Of a DNA stretch of 64,000 nt, positions 45,022-57,159 are shown piece by piece. How positions within the stretch are numbered: the first letter of the stretch is position 1; each line of letters begins with the position of its first letter. The position numbers and the translations under genes were made by a program. The stretch spans positions 20,399,938 to 20,463,937 of the forward strand of contig JAQNBH010000007.1 of the NCBI GenBank assembly GCA_028752905.1, read 5' to 3'. The notes under the pieces were generated by a model that was not told the origin of the DNA, made no database searches, and saw nothing but the letters and a program-made list of their open reading frames with translations. This stretch comes from Cladorhizidae sp. MBARI D1340-BT2. Its lineage: Eukaryota; Porifera; Demospongiae; Poecilosclerida; Cladorhizidae.

Positions 45022-45630
45022 GGGGGACTATACCACGAGACACATAAAAAAGGTGTTGTTACAACTTTTGAGCTCCATGGGTTCTGCACACTTCTCTGTA
45101 TAGCCCAAAAGATAGGTCTCTGTGTGCTCTCTTATGTTGGATAGGTGCTACTAGGCCCAAGTTACTGCAGCTAAAGTGGGGACCTTAAAACCTGAGTGCC
45201 TGGTTTTTAACAGTGTCTTCTGATTGGAGAGTGCTCAACACTATCTGAAGCCTTACTCTATACAATGACTAGGTGCTAAAATTTGAAGAGAAGTGGTCAA
45301 ACACGGTCAAGGAATTCCCTAGGGAGACCAACCGGCATATTAAGTGCGCACACATGACACGTTTTATGAAAACATGGGGTAGGGCCTTCCCTTGCCACAG
45401 ATACTAACTTCAGCTGTTTAGCACTCTTCAATCAAGTCATAACTGTTAAAAATCAGGCACTCAGGTTCCCCCACTTTAGCTGCAGTGACTTTGACATAGC
45501 TACACCTATCCAACATCTTGAGTATCAAAAGAGAGCACACAGAGAGACCTATCTCAAGTTCATGGAGAGTAGTGTGCAGAACCTATGGAGCTCGAAAGTT
45601 GTAACCACAAGGCTTTGGTATAGTCCTTCC
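45022..45630. mobile_element. Foldback / long-TIR non-autonomous element
   Basis: Arms 45022-45253 and 45408-45630 are inverted copies with indels. Shared blocks are ggactatacca at both tips, gttacaacttt.gagctcca, gataggtctct, gtgtgctctctt, atgttggataggtg, actgcagctaaagtggg and tttttaacagt. The 154-bp loop is non-coding. No target duplication could be fixed. A further copy of one arm lies at 62575-62735, showing a dispersed family. Confidence 0.75.
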
Positions 45631-45848
45631 ATAAATATCGTGTATTTCCCCAAAATGATCTAATATTACACAATATAAATATTATAAGTTGTAACCACAA
45701 GTTTTTGGTCCATAAATAGTTTGGTCCATAAATATTGTGTATTTCATTTCCCTAAAATGATCTAATTTTGTGCAATAGAAATATTATTTACGCTTGCCCC
45801 CTGACATGTTGAGGATCATTGAAGTGAGTGTGGTATAATTGGTACATT

Positions 45849-45926
<78 letters not shown>

Positions 45927-46074
45927 TTGGCAAAGACCTCACGGATGATGTGGTACCCTGAATACAAGGTTTTCATTTGATTATATCAACTTCAAATATT
46001 CGACATTTCGGCCAAGGCACATGACAGGATGTGGTAGCTTAAGGTGATGGGCTAATGCGGGTTATGACTATTCA
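45631..46074. other. Duplicated AT-rich segment and ATC microsatellite
   Basis: ccataaatat.gtgtattt...aaaatgatctaat is present twice (45630-45690 and 45717-45785), so a ~85-bp segment was duplicated. 45848-45927 is (ATC)n, about 26 copies. No gene. Confidence 0.7.
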
Positions 46075-46683
46075 TGATCAAGACTAAGGGAGTGTGGCAT
46101 GAAGGATTTTATACAAAGACTAAGGGAGTGTGGCATGAAGGATTTTACAAGAAGACTAAGGAAGTGTGGCATGAAAGATTTTACAAGAAGACTAAGGGAG
46201 TGTGGCATGAAGGATTTTATAAGAAGACTAAGGAAGTGTGGCATGAAGGATTTTATAAGAAGACTAAGAGAGTGCAGCATGAAGGATTTTATAAGAAGAC
46301 TAAGGGAGTGTGGCATGAAGGATTTTATAAGAAGACTGGCATGAAAGATTTTATAAGAAGACTAAGATAGTGTGGCATGAAGGATTTTATAAGAAGACTA
46401 AGGGAGTGTGGCATGAAGGATTTTATAAGAAGACTAAGGTAGTGTGGCATGAAGGATTTTATAAGAAGAATAAGAGAGTGTGGCTTGAAGGATTTTAAAA
46501 GAAGACTACTTAAGGTAGTGTGGCATGAAGGATTTTATAAGAAGACTAAGGGAGTGTGGCATGAAAGATTTTATAAGAAGACTAAGAGAGTGTGGCATGA
46601 AGGATTTTATAAGAAGACTAAGAGAGTGTGGCATGAAGGATTTTATAAGAAGACTAAGGGAGTGTGGCATGAAGGATTTTAAC
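46075..46683. repeat. 36-bp tandem array, ~17 copies
   Basis: Unit agaagactaagggagtgtgg + catgaaggattttata. Divisible by three, so KTKGVWHEGFYK-type frames stay open on both strands. Confidence 0.96.
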
Positions 46684-46837
46684 TCAGAAGACTTTGCCAT
46701 GCCTGGTTCTCTCGGTCATGCTAAATGGATGCCACTTGCAAGTATTATTGTCTTGTTCCCTGGGTTTTCATGGCTCTAATAGACAGTTTCTCTACGCCGC
46801 ACACAATTTAAGTGGATGTTGATCAGAAGGAGCAGAT

Positions 46838-49650
46838 CTAGCACTCATTACATAATGATCCAGCACTCATTACATAATGATCCAGCACTCATCACATAAT
46901 GAACCAGCACTCATCACATAATGAACCAGCACTCATTATAATGATCTAGCACTCATTACATAATGAACCAGCACTCATTACATAATGATCCAGCACTCAT
47001 TACATAATGATCCAGCACTCATTACATAATGATCTAGCACTCATTACATAATGAACCAGCACTCATTATAATGATCTAGCACTCATTACATAATGATCCA
47101 GCACTCATTACATAATGAACCAGCACTCATTACATAATGATCCAGCACTCATTACATAATGATCCAGCACTCATTAGATAATGATCCAGCACTCATTACA
47201 TAATGATCCAGCACTCATTACATAATGATCTAGCACTCATTACATAATGATCTAGCACTCATTACATAATGATCTAGCACTCATTACATAATGATCCAGC
47301 ACTCATCACATAATGAACCAGCACTCATCACATAATGAACCAGCACTCATTACATAATGATCCAGCACTCATTACATAATGAACCAGCACTCATTACATA
47401 ATGATCTAGCACTCATTACATAATGATCCAGCACTCATCACATAATGAACCAGCACTCATTACATAATGATCTAGCACTCATCACATAATGAACCAGCAC
47501 TCATCACATAATGAACCAGCACGCATTACATAATGATCCAGCACTCATTACATAATGAACCAGCACTCATTACATAATGATCTAGCACTCATTACATAAT
47601 GATCCAGCACTCATTACATAATGATCCAGCACCCATCACATAATGAACCAGCACTCATTACATAATGATCTAGCACTCATTACATAATGATCTAGCACTC
47701 ATCACATAATGATCCAGCACTCATTACATAATTATCTAGCACTCATTACATAATGATCCAGCACTCATTACATAATGATCAAGCACTCATTACATAATGA
47801 TCCAGCACTCATTACATAATGATCCAGCACTCATTACATAATGAACCAGCACTCATTACATAATGATCTAGCACTCATTACATAATGATCTAGCACTCAT
47901 CACATAATGATCCAGCACTCATTACATAATTATCTAGCACTCATTACATAATGATCCAGCACTCATTACATAATGATCTAGCACTCATTACATAATGATC
48001 CAGCACTCATCACATAATGAACCAGCACTCATTACATAATGATCCAGCACTCATTACATAATGAACCAGCACTCATTACATAATGATCTAGCACTCATTA
48101 CATAATGATCCAGCACTCATCACATAATGAACCAGCACTCATTACATAATGATCCAGCACTCATTACATAATGAACCAGCACTCATTACATAATGATCTA
48201 GCACTCATTACATAATGATCCAGCACTCATTACATAATGATCCAGCACCCATCACATAATGAACCAGCACTCATTACATAATGATCCAGCACTCATCACA
48301 TAATGAACCAGCACTCATTACATAATGATCTAGCACTCATTACATAATGATCTAGCACTCATCACATAATGATCCAGCACTCATTACATAATTATCTAGC
48401 ACTCATTACATAATGATCCAGCACTCATTACATAATGATCAAGCACTCATTACATAATGATCTAGCACTCATTACATAATTATCTAGCACTCATTACATA
48501 ATGATCCAGCACTCATTACATAATGATCCAGCACTTACATAATGAACCAGCACTCATCACATAATGATCCAGCACTCATTACATAATGATCTAGCACTCA
48601 TTACATAATGATCTAGCACTCATTACATAATGAACCAGCACTCATCACATAATGAACCAGCACCCATTACATAATGATCTAGCACTCATTACATAATGAA
48701 CCAGCACTCGTCACATAATGAACCAGCACCCATTACATAATGAACCAGCACTCATCACATAATGAACCAGCACTCATTACATAATGATCCAGCACTCATT
48801 ACATAATGAACCAGCACTCATTACATAATGATCCAGCACTCATTACATAATGATCTAGCACTCATTACATAATGATCTAGCACTCATTACATAATGATCC
48901 AGCACTCATTACATAATGATCCAGCACTCATTACATAATGAACCAGCACTCATCACATAATGATCTAGCACTCATTACATAATGATCTAGCACTCATTAC
49001 ATAATGATCTAGCACTCATTACATAATGAACCAGCACTCATCACATAATGAACCAGCACCCATTACATAATGAACCAGCACTCATCACATAATGAACCAG
49101 CACTCATTACATAATGATCCAGCACTCATTACATAATGATCTAGCACAGCACCCATTACATAATGAACCAGCACTCATCACATAATGAACCAGCACCCAT
49201 TACATAATGAACCAGCACTCATCACATAATGAACCAGCACTCATTACATAATGATCCAGCACTCATTACATAATGATCTAGCACAGCACCCATTACATAA
49301 TGAACCAGCACCCATTACATAATGAACCAGCACTCATTACATAATGATCTAGCACTCATTACATAATGATCTAGCACAGCACCCATTACATAATGAACCA
49401 GCACTCATCACATAATGAACCAGCACCCATTACATAATGAACCAGCACTCATCACATAATGAACCAGCACCCATTACATAATGAACCAGCACTCATTACA
49501 TAATGATCTAGCACAGCACCCATTACATAATGAACCAGCACTCATTACATAATGATCCAGCACTCATTACATAATGATCTAGCACTCATTACATAATGAT
49601 CTAGCACAGCACCCATTACATAATGAACCAGCACCCATTACATAATGAAC
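46838..49650. repeat. 2.8-kb satellite, 22-bp unit, ~128 copies
   Basis: Unit gatccagcactcattacata + at. The first five bases alternate among gatcc, gatct and gaacc, and the middle between cattac and catcac. Higher-order order is repeated (e.g. attatctagc at 47731, 47930, 48390, 48480). Units with an extra cagcaccc occur only at the right end (from 49141). Confidence 0.98.
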
Positions 49651-49867
49651 TTGGTATGGCCAATATCTGATGCAGAAAATCATGACTCGTCCATCCAACC
49701 AACCTGCCCAACATTTACACATCTAACACTCTAGTCTAGTTTAGTCTAATTAAGAAAGCCTTTGCTTCTCTTCAATCAATGTCTCTAAAGTATGTTTCTG
49801 TACCCTGAACTTGTAATAAAACACGAGAGGAAAAAAGAAGCTCATGAATATTCATAGCCAACAGTAG

Positions 49868-49996
49868 CCTGTCCTTCTTAAGCCTAATGACCCAGCAGCC
49901 GAGGTGGAGCTACCATCTGTGCAACTGACACTGGCTACTGAAGACAGGAGCAAGCATGGAATGTGTGGTAATGATCTGCTGCAGTCTATACTTTAA
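49868..49996 (+). CDS. Coding-like short segment
   Basis: Frame reads PVLLKPNDPAAEVELPSVQL, then TLATEDRSKHGMCGNDL, and ends at TAA 49994. A possible acceptor (atagccaacag) precedes it. Composition is protein-like; family unknown. The rest of 49651-50030 is unique non-coding DNA. Confidence 0.28.
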   Translation, partial: PVLLKPNDPAAEVELPSVQLTLATEDRSKHGMCGNDLLQSIL

Positions 49997-50029
49997 AAAC
50001 ACACACATACTGACCACAAAAGCCAAGGG

Positions 50030-50870
50030 GTGGGATGAAAATAAAAAGCTAGGGGTTGGGGTGGAGATAAAATGCTAGGGGTTGGGGTGTAGATAAAAAG
50101 CTAGGGGGTGGGAGTAGATAAAAAGCTAGCGGGTGGTAATAGATAAAAAGCTAGGGGGTGGGGTGGAGATAAAAAGTTAGGGTGTGGGGAGTGGGTGTGG
50201 GGAGTAGATAAAAAGCGAGGGGGTGGGGAGTAGATAAAAAGTTAGGGGGTGGGGAGTAGATAAAAAGCTAGGGGGTGGGGAGTAGATAAAAAGTTAGGGG
50301 TTGGGGAGTAGATAAAAAGCTAGGGGTGGGAATAGATAAAAATCTAGGGGATGGGTTGGAGATAAAAAGCTAGGAGGTGGGGAGTAGATAAAAAGCTAGG
50401 GGGTGGGGAATAGATTTAAAAAATTAGGGGTTGGGGTAGAGATAAAAAGTTAGGGGTTGGGGAGTAAATAAAAAGTTAGGGGGTGTGGAGTAGGTAAAAA
50501 GCTAGGGGTGTGGAGTAGATAAAAAGTTAGGGGGTGGGATTAGATAAAAAGCTAGGGGGTGGGGAGTAGATAAAAAGTTAGGGGTTGGGGAGTAAATTAA
50601 AAGCTAGGGGGTGGGGAGTAGATAAAAGCTGGGGGGTGGGGAATAGATAAAAAGCTAGGGGTTGGGGAGTAGATAAAAAGCTGGGGGTGGGGAATAGATA
50701 AAAAGCTATGGGTTGGGGTGGAGATAGGGGTGGTTGGGAGCAGATAAAAAGCTAGAGGTTGGGGAGTATATATATAAAAAGCTAGGGGTTGGGGAGTAGA
50801 TAAAAAGCTGGGGGGTGGGGAGTAGATAAAAAGTTAGGGGTGGTTGGGTACAGGGGGTGGGGAGAACATA
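50030..50870. repeat. G-rich ~26-bp tandem array, ~31 copies
   Basis: Unit gataaaaagctagggggtgg + ggagta with length variation in the G runs. Each unit carries two to three G tracts of 3-5, so G-quadruplex formation is plausible across neighbouring units. Confidence 0.93.
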
Positions 50871-51079
50871 AAGGAGGGTGAGGGTTATTGACCTTGACAA
50901 TTTATCTAAAATTGCATCAGAATCGGTCTCGGGAAAGTAAAAATCTTTTTTTAATTTTATTATCAATTTCCTGGTGGAGGAGGACCCACATTCCATGCTT
51001 CTTTGAAGCAGTGGTCACTTCAAAAAAGCACAAGTTCTTTCCTCTTCCCCAAACGAAAACATCTCGGGTTTCAGGGATT

Positions 51080-51215
51080 CGGACTTTCACCACCTCAAGC
51101 CAGGCTTCCACCACCTCAAGCTTCCACCTCAAGCTTCTACCACCTCAAGCTTCCATCAAGCCAGGCTTCCACCACCTCAAGCTTCCTTCTACCACCTCAA
51201 GCTTCCATCAAGTCA
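51080..51215. repeat. Degenerate 'ccacctcaagcttcc' repeat
   Basis: Six or more irregular copies of ccacctcaagcttcca/aagccaggcttcc, containing several HindIII-like AAGCTT words. No gene seen at 50871-51079. Confidence 0.75.
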
Positions 51216-51266
51216 GGCTTCCATCCATGATTCTTCCCCCCACCTCAGACTTCTGTCTCTGACTAG

Positions 51267-51417
51267 ATGAAGCTATTTGGTGGCAGCATGCACCGTGAAT
51301 CAGGTGGTGTCACAATTGCCTATGAACTGGCTACACACATCTGGCCTGCTGGATTGAGAGAGTTAAGTGACTTTTTAGCAGTTGTGGCTGCAGTGAACTG
51401 CCACAAAGACCTTCAAG
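51267..51417 (+). CDS. Candidate exon, plus strand
   Basis: ATG 51267 opens MKLFGGSMHRESGGVTIAYE, then LATHIWPAGLRELSDFLAVV and AAVNCHKDLQ, leading to a donor CAAG|GTACTG at 51417. Protein-like composition. Not recognised. 51418-51787 holds no clear continuation. Confidence 0.33.
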
Positions 51418-51787
51418 GTACTGCCAAGCCGGAAATGTCAATGAAGAACTGGATGCATTAGCTGTCAAAGCCCGTAACTTCCAAATATAATACCTGCCAA
51501 TGCAAAGCACACCCAACGACCATACACCATGACGATCATCTTGCCATGTCTTAATACCGTGTATTCAATGGCTGAAGTTCCAACTATTTTGACTGCTAAC
51601 TAATTGATAGCTTTGACTGTTTTGATATGAGCAAATAACAAGTACCCTACATCCTATATCCTCCATTATGAACGGCCCCTCTGGCTGTAGTCACATCAGA
51701 TATATATCAGCTCTTCTCCATCAGTGTCCAACAAGCTGCAGTTTGCTTGGACTGACTCCATTAAGTGAACAAAAAACTAGATCTAGA

Positions 51788-52165
51788 ACAAAACTCAAGC
51801 AAAAAAATCAATCCATGAGCGACTCCTCTCTCCGAGACGAAGGGATTCATTCCCAGAACCTCCCTCAACAAGAAAAGCTTCCAGAAAAACTCAAGCAAAA
51901 AAAATCCATCCATGAGCGACTCCTCTCTCCGAGACGAAGGGATTCATTCCCAGAACCTCCCTCAACAAGAAAAGCTCTGAAAAACTCAAGTTAAAAAAAT
52001 TCATCCATGAGCAACTCCTCTCTCCGAGACGAAGGGATTCATTCCCAGAACCTCCCTCAACAAGAAAAGCTTCCAGAAAAACTCAAGCAAAAAAAATCCA
52101 TCCATGAGCGACTCCTCTCTCCGAGACGAAGGGATTCATTCCCAGAACCTCCCTCAACAAGAATA
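51788..52165. repeat. 96-bp tandem repeat, 4 copies
   Basis: Copies spaced 95-97 bp with ccatccatgagcgactcctc, gacgaagggattcattccca and acctccctcaacaagaaaag. Slight length changes lie in the A run. 108- and 71-codon plus frames result and are not considered genes. 52166-52380 holds a CA microsatellite (52320-52370). Confidence 0.93.
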
Positions 52166-52400
52166 CTTCCTGAAACACTAGGATCGGCACCAAGATCGGC
52201 CAGAAAAATCAGGTGGACTTAAATAATTCTACGGTTCCCACTAGGGACTATACTGTGTGAGGCTCCAATGACCCCTTACCTGCAATACACACACATCCAA
52301 TTACCCACAATACACACACACACAATAAACTTACACCCACACCACACACACACACACACACACACACACGCGTCATGTTGCTCACCATCATTGCACTCAC

Positions 52401-52482
52401 CGTAAACATAAACAATGAGAAGAGCCTGCCTCTCACGGCACTCCTTTATGGCCGCGCCAACTCCACCCTCAAACCAATTCAT
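52401..52482 (-). CDS. UBXN4: UBXN4-like protein, first coding exon
   Basis: Minus-strand ATG at 52482 reads MNWFEGGVGAAIKE, then CRERQALLIVYVYG, and meets a strong donor TTTACG|GTGAGTGC after 82 nt (phase 1, splitting a Gly codon). UBX domain protein 4 (erasin), an ER-membrane adaptor of the p97/VCP degradation machinery, begins with the same pattern: M-x-W-F-x-G, AI..A, A.(F/L).V(F/Y)V.G, the first strand of its UAS/thioredoxin-like domain. A second donor 15 nt later (GATG|GTGAGC) keeps the same phase and could be used instead. Later exons were not found downstream, where CA and 96-bp repeats intervene, so the gene continues elsewhere or is fragmented. Confidence 0.6.
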
Positions 52483-52764
52483 ACTTCAGTGTCTGGAGGG
52501 GAAAGAGAGCAACCACAAGCCTGGCACACCAGCAACACACACTCTATTAACACTGCAGCTACCCTCCGCCCATTTTCTGCACGTGCCACGGAAACAAAAC
52601 AACAAATACATCAGCGTGTGCCACTATCTTGGTAACTTATATAGATCACATCTGAAGACTGTCGACCACCAGCGCCTGCAAGAGCAGGCAAACAAACCTT
52701 ACTCAATGCATAGTGCAACCAATAACAGAAGGAGGGTCAAGCACAACCAAGACGTTTTAACACT

Positions 52765-53058
52765 TTAGCTTGTGCCTTTCCGGTCCCTTGTAGGGGACAC
52801 TGCTCCGACTGGCACCCGCTTGGTCCACAGACAAGACACATGAAGACCACCAACAGCCAATGGAATGTAGTGCCCGGTTGCCTTTCCCACCTTTCTTCCC
52901 ACAATCACTGCCATCACTTTTTTCTTTGCAGGAACCTGAAATACAGCTGCAGTGGTCATGAAAGACCCAGTTTCATTTTGGACTTTGTGACCAGCATTGA
53001 AAGGGTCTAACTCCATCAGATAAGCAGAAAATTTGCCATAGCCAGTAGTTTTAATATG
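52765..53058 (-). CDS. Terminal exon of unidentified minus-strand gene
   Basis: After the acceptor gaaacagtag (53059) the frame reads HIKTTGYGKFSAYLMELDPF, NAGHKVQNETGSFMTTAAVF, VPAKKKVMAVIVGRKVGKAT, HYIPLAVGGLHVSCLWTK and ends RDRKGTS at TAA 52765 (97 codons). Composition and strand-switching hydrophobic blocks look like a beta-rich domain. A GTT after TTTCAG at about 52935 could be an alternative junction. It ends 282 bp before the UBXN4-like start on the same strand. Product unknown; faint likeness to the piggyBac 'A.W.D.R.V..LST' segment is not enough to assign it. Confidence 0.45.
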   Translation of the reverse strand, partial: HIKTTGYGKFSAYLMELDPFNAGHKVQNETGSFMTTAAVFQVPAKKKVMAVIVGRKVGKATGHYIPLAVGGLHVSCLWTKRVPVGAVSPTRDRKGTS

Positions 53059-53690
53059 CTACTGTTTCTGTCCGCTCCGTAGCCAGAGGCAAAGTCTTTG
53101 TGCATTGATAGTTGTACATATGGCCCAGGCCTCCTCGCCATTAAATCCTGGTTGCTTTTCATTCTATCTATCTATCTATCTATATATACAGAGATATACA
53201 TATATACATAGATATATAATATAGAGATCAAAACAAATGAAACTACATAAGAAGATGATGAGTAGAATGGTACACAGATTGGCCAAAAGTCACAAGCAGC
53301 TATCACTGCAACAAGCACCACCTACACCTTGCTTTCTTAGCTGCAAGAACCAACCAAGACTCGATCAATCATGACAATCAACAGTGGAGAGCAGAATGCC
53401 ATCTACGAACATTATTTATTGGTGAAATTGCTTATAATAGCTGCACGTGCCACGCTCATTGGAATGAGGCCAATCTAGCCCTGACGATGCTCCTGCATGT
53501 TGAGGCTTGTCTGATGGAATATGTGTATCCAGCATGTAAGAGCACCTCAATAATTATATATTATCGGCCATTGAAAACCTAGCTACTTTTCGTAGAGCTT
53601 TAAAGGAGTTATCGAGCCTACACAAGAAGGCTGTAATGATATTCATACAACTAGTCTAAGTTAGTGCAAAGTTTATACTTCCTGTGAGAA
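53059..53690. other. No gene seen
   Basis: Unique DNA with a (TATC)n/(TA)n tract at 53165-53225. No convincing exon on either strand. Confidence 0.5.
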
Positions 53691-53691
53691 C

Positions 53692-54020
53692 GGCCCACCA
53701 CCACTGGGCCACCACCACTGGGCCACCACCCACCACTGGGCCACCACCCACCACTGGGCCACCACCCACCACTGGGCCACCACTGCAACTGGGCCGCCAC
53801 CACTGGGCCACCACCACTGGGCCATCACCACTACTGGGCCATCACCACCACTGGGCCATCACCACCACTGGGCCACCACTGCAACTGGGCTGCCACCACC
53901 ACTGGGCTGCCACCACCCACCACTGGGCCACCACTGCAACTGGGCCACCACCACTGGGCTGCCACCACTGGGCCGCCACCACTGGGCCACTGCAACTGGG
54001 TCGCCACCCACTGGGCCACC
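53692..54020. repeat. CCACCACTGGG-type compound repeat
   Basis: Irregular array of ccaccactgggccaccaccc, with atcaccactactgggc and actgcaactgggc variants. Open on both strands (163-codon plus frame); composition only. Confidence 0.9.
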
Positions 54021-54609
54021 ACACGGAGCATGCTGGTGAGAGTGGCATGTGCAGCTTTCTGCAGGTGCAGAGGTGGAAGCCTATGGTCACCAAGCAGCTG
54101 CAAGTAACCAATTCTGCTGCAAGTCTAGGGAGGAGCCAAGCTGGAAACCTTGCGATGGCCAACATAGAGTGGTGATCGTCCAGGACAAGGCAAGGGTCGC
54201 TGGATCTTTGGCAACTACTTCACGAAGTAGTAGACAGAGAGTGTGTGGCAGCTTAGTGCTGAAAAGCCATCTCCCTGGGTGGAACACATTATAACCACTT
54301 GCATGCGCTGGAGCGTGCAGGGACAAACAACAACAGCCGCATGTGAAGCAAAAGCTAAAGCAGGGCAGAATGAATAGCCCTTGTGTACACTGTCACAGCC
54401 CAAAGTGTTGCACGAGACTGCGAGAGAGCAGATTCGATACACCTCACGCCAAGTAGCAGCAGGTGCAAGTCGTGCCAAAGCATACAATATTTTGTTATTC
54501 TTATGAGAGATGGGGTGAAGACCGAAGACCGACGACCAGCCAGCGTAATATTTAACATAGACATCTTACGGAAATCAATAATTAGCGCAACATCAGAACA
54601 GCAATGAGC
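54021..54609. other. No confirmed gene
   Basis: Unique DNA with several 70-90-codon overlapping frames on both strands, none with splice signals or recognised motifs strong enough to choose. It runs into the 60-bp array, whose ATG is at 54604. Confidence 0.4.
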
Positions 54610-56058
54610 TTAGCGGATCAGTTCTTGCTGCAGCTAATGATCGACCTTGCCACAGAGCAAGTAAGGACTACACCAGGTCAGTTCTTGCTGCAGCTAATGA
54701 TCGACCTTGCCACAAAGCAAGTAAGGGCTACATCAGGTGAGTTCTTGCTGCAGCTAATGATCGACCTTGCCACAGAGCAAGTAAGGACTGCACCAGGTCA
54801 GTTCTTGCTGCAGCTAATGATCGACCTTGCCATAAAGCAAGTAAGGGCTACATCAGGTGAGTTCTTGCTGCAGCTAATGATCGACCTTGCCACAGAGCAA
54901 GTAAGGACTGCACCAGGTCAGTTCTTGATGCAGCTAATGATCGACCTTGCCACAGAGCAAGTAAGGACTGCACCAGGTCAGTTCTTGATGCAGCTAATGA
55001 TCGACCTTGCCACAAAGCAAGCAAGGACTACACCAGGTCAGTTCTTGCTGCAGCTAATGATCAACCTTGCCACAAAGCAAGTAAGGACTACACCAGGTCA
55101 GTTCTTGCTGCAGCTAATGATCAAACTTGCCACAGAGCAAGTAAGGACTACACCAGGTCAGTTCTTGATACAGCTAATGATCGACCTTGCCACAAAGCAA
55201 GCAAGGACTGCACCAGGTCAGTTCTTGATGCAGCTAATGATCGACCTTGCCACAGAGCAAGTAAGGACTGCACCAGGTCAGTTCTTGATGCAGCTAATGA
55301 TCGACCTTGCCACAAAGCAAGCAAGGACTACACCAGGTCAGTTCTTGCTGCAGCTAATGATCAACCTTGCCACAAAGCAAGTAAGGACTACACCAGGTCA
55401 GTTCTTGCTGCAGCTAATGATCAAACTTGCCACAGAGCAAGTAAGGACTACACCAGGTCAGTTCTTGATACAGCTAATGATCGACCTTGCCACAAAGCAA
55501 GCAAGGACTACACCAGGTCAGTTCTTGCTGCAGCTAATGATCAACCTTGCCACAAAGCAAGTAAGGACTACACCAGGTCAGTTCTTGCTGCAGCTAATGA
55601 TCAAACTTGCCACAGAGCAAGTAAGGACTACACCAGGTCAGTTCTTGATACAGCTAATGATCGACCTTGCCACAAAGCAAGCAAGGACTACACCAGGTCT
55701 GCAGCTAATGATCAACCTTGCCACAAAGCAAGTAAGGACTACACCAGGTGAGTTCTTGCTGCAGCTAATGATCAAACTTGCCACAGAGCAAGTAAGGACT
55801 ACACCAGGTCAGTTCTTGCTGCAGCTAATGATCGACCTTGCCACAGAGCAAGTAAGGACTACACCAGGTGAGTTCTTGCTGCAGCTAATGATCGACCTTG
55901 CCACAAACCAAGCAAGGACTACACCAGGTGAGTTCTTGCTGCAGCTAATGATCGACCTTGCCACAAAGCAAGCAAGGACTACATCAGGTGAGTTCTTGCT
56001 GCAGCTAATGATCGACCTTGCCACAAAGCAAGTAAGGACTACAGTGCTTACTCTGTGA
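54604..56058 (+). repeat. 60-bp tandem array, ~24 copies, with 484-codon ORF
   Basis: Unit of 60 bp (20 codons) with cagttcttgctgcagctaatg, minus its last base, then atcgaccttgccacagagca and agtaaggactacaccaggt. One frame is open from ATG 54604 to TGA 56056 and repeats QFLLQLMIDLATEQVRTTPG, an amphipathic helix plus turn. The only length change is a 12-bp deletion near 55699 that keeps the frame. A second frame is also stop-free, so openness alone proves nothing. Each unit also carries donor-like words (CAGGT(C/G)AGT, CAAGTAAGG) and an acceptor-like ttcttgctgcag. Whether it is translated cannot be told. Confidence 0.9.
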
Positions 56059-57159
56059 GAGGTGCATCCTTCTTCCCCACCTATAGCTCACCTGTTAGGC
56101 CTGATAATACTATCAATACTATCATGCATACTGAATTCAGAAGCACATAACAGCAGCTGAGAGGTAGTTGAATATTATTAATTACTAGGTTAAGGAATCA
56201 CTGAACTTCTATATCTTCAGAATGTAAAATGAAAACAAATATGAGCCTTGAAAATGGTTGCCCAGCAACAAATCACAAGTGATTCCAGCCATATTATTGA
56301 CATCAGATGAAGAAGTGCTCAATGAGAATGCTGTAAACAGATCAGCATTGGGAGATCAGGGAGCAGACACCCCAGAGGAATGACACACCAGAGGAATGAC
56401 TGATTACCAGTCATTCACTGTAGTTCTGTGTGACTGGCTACACCTGTGGGGGGGAAACACAAACGCACACACACCACATACACACACGCACCACCACATA
56501 TACCACATACACACACCACATACACACACCACATACACACATACACATGCACACCACATACACACATGCACCACATATACCACATACACACATGCATACA
56601 CACACACATGCACACCACATACACCACATACACACACCACATACACACACACCACATACACACACACACATGCAGAGGCAGAGTAGGAATTTCCAACGCC
56701 TATGGCAAGTGTGCAGCAAGCCCTATATGGATGTTAGAGCCTGAGAGAATGCCTGCACGCAAGCGGTGAGCTTAACCATCCTAATGACATCCAGCTTGAC
56801 CTGTCAGCAGCAGGTAGCAAGCACGACTGTGTGATTGTATAATGAGTTGGAGGAGGAGTGAGAGTTGAAGACTGCAGCAAAAAGTGGAGGCCACTTTGTG
56901 AGGAACTCCGTAACATAGAATAAACTATGGAATGGAGGGGCAGGCCTACCCTATCGATCCCACTACCCTATCGATCCCACTGCTTCTATCCAATACAGGA
57001 TTAGCACTGTTGATGAATGATTGTTGTTTTTTACATCATTATTCTTTCTCAACTCTTGGTCATCCCAACTCTAGAGATGCAGAATTCCACAGAGGTGGCA
57101 GACGTTCCAATCTTTACTTATGTGTTGTTGTTTCATGCTTATAGTACAGCGGATGTTAA
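56059..57159. other. No gene; CA-rich tract
   Basis: Unique DNA; 56460-56675 is a CA-rich accacatacacacac tract with open frames on both strands that follow the period. No exon with good signals found. Confidence 0.5.

Noticed and set aside
45788..45976. Poly-methionine ORF
   Set aside because: Translation of the (ATC)n microsatellite on the minus strand.
56396..56769. His/Thr and Cys/Val ORFs near the CA tract
   Set aside because: Low-complexity translation of accacatacacac on both strands.
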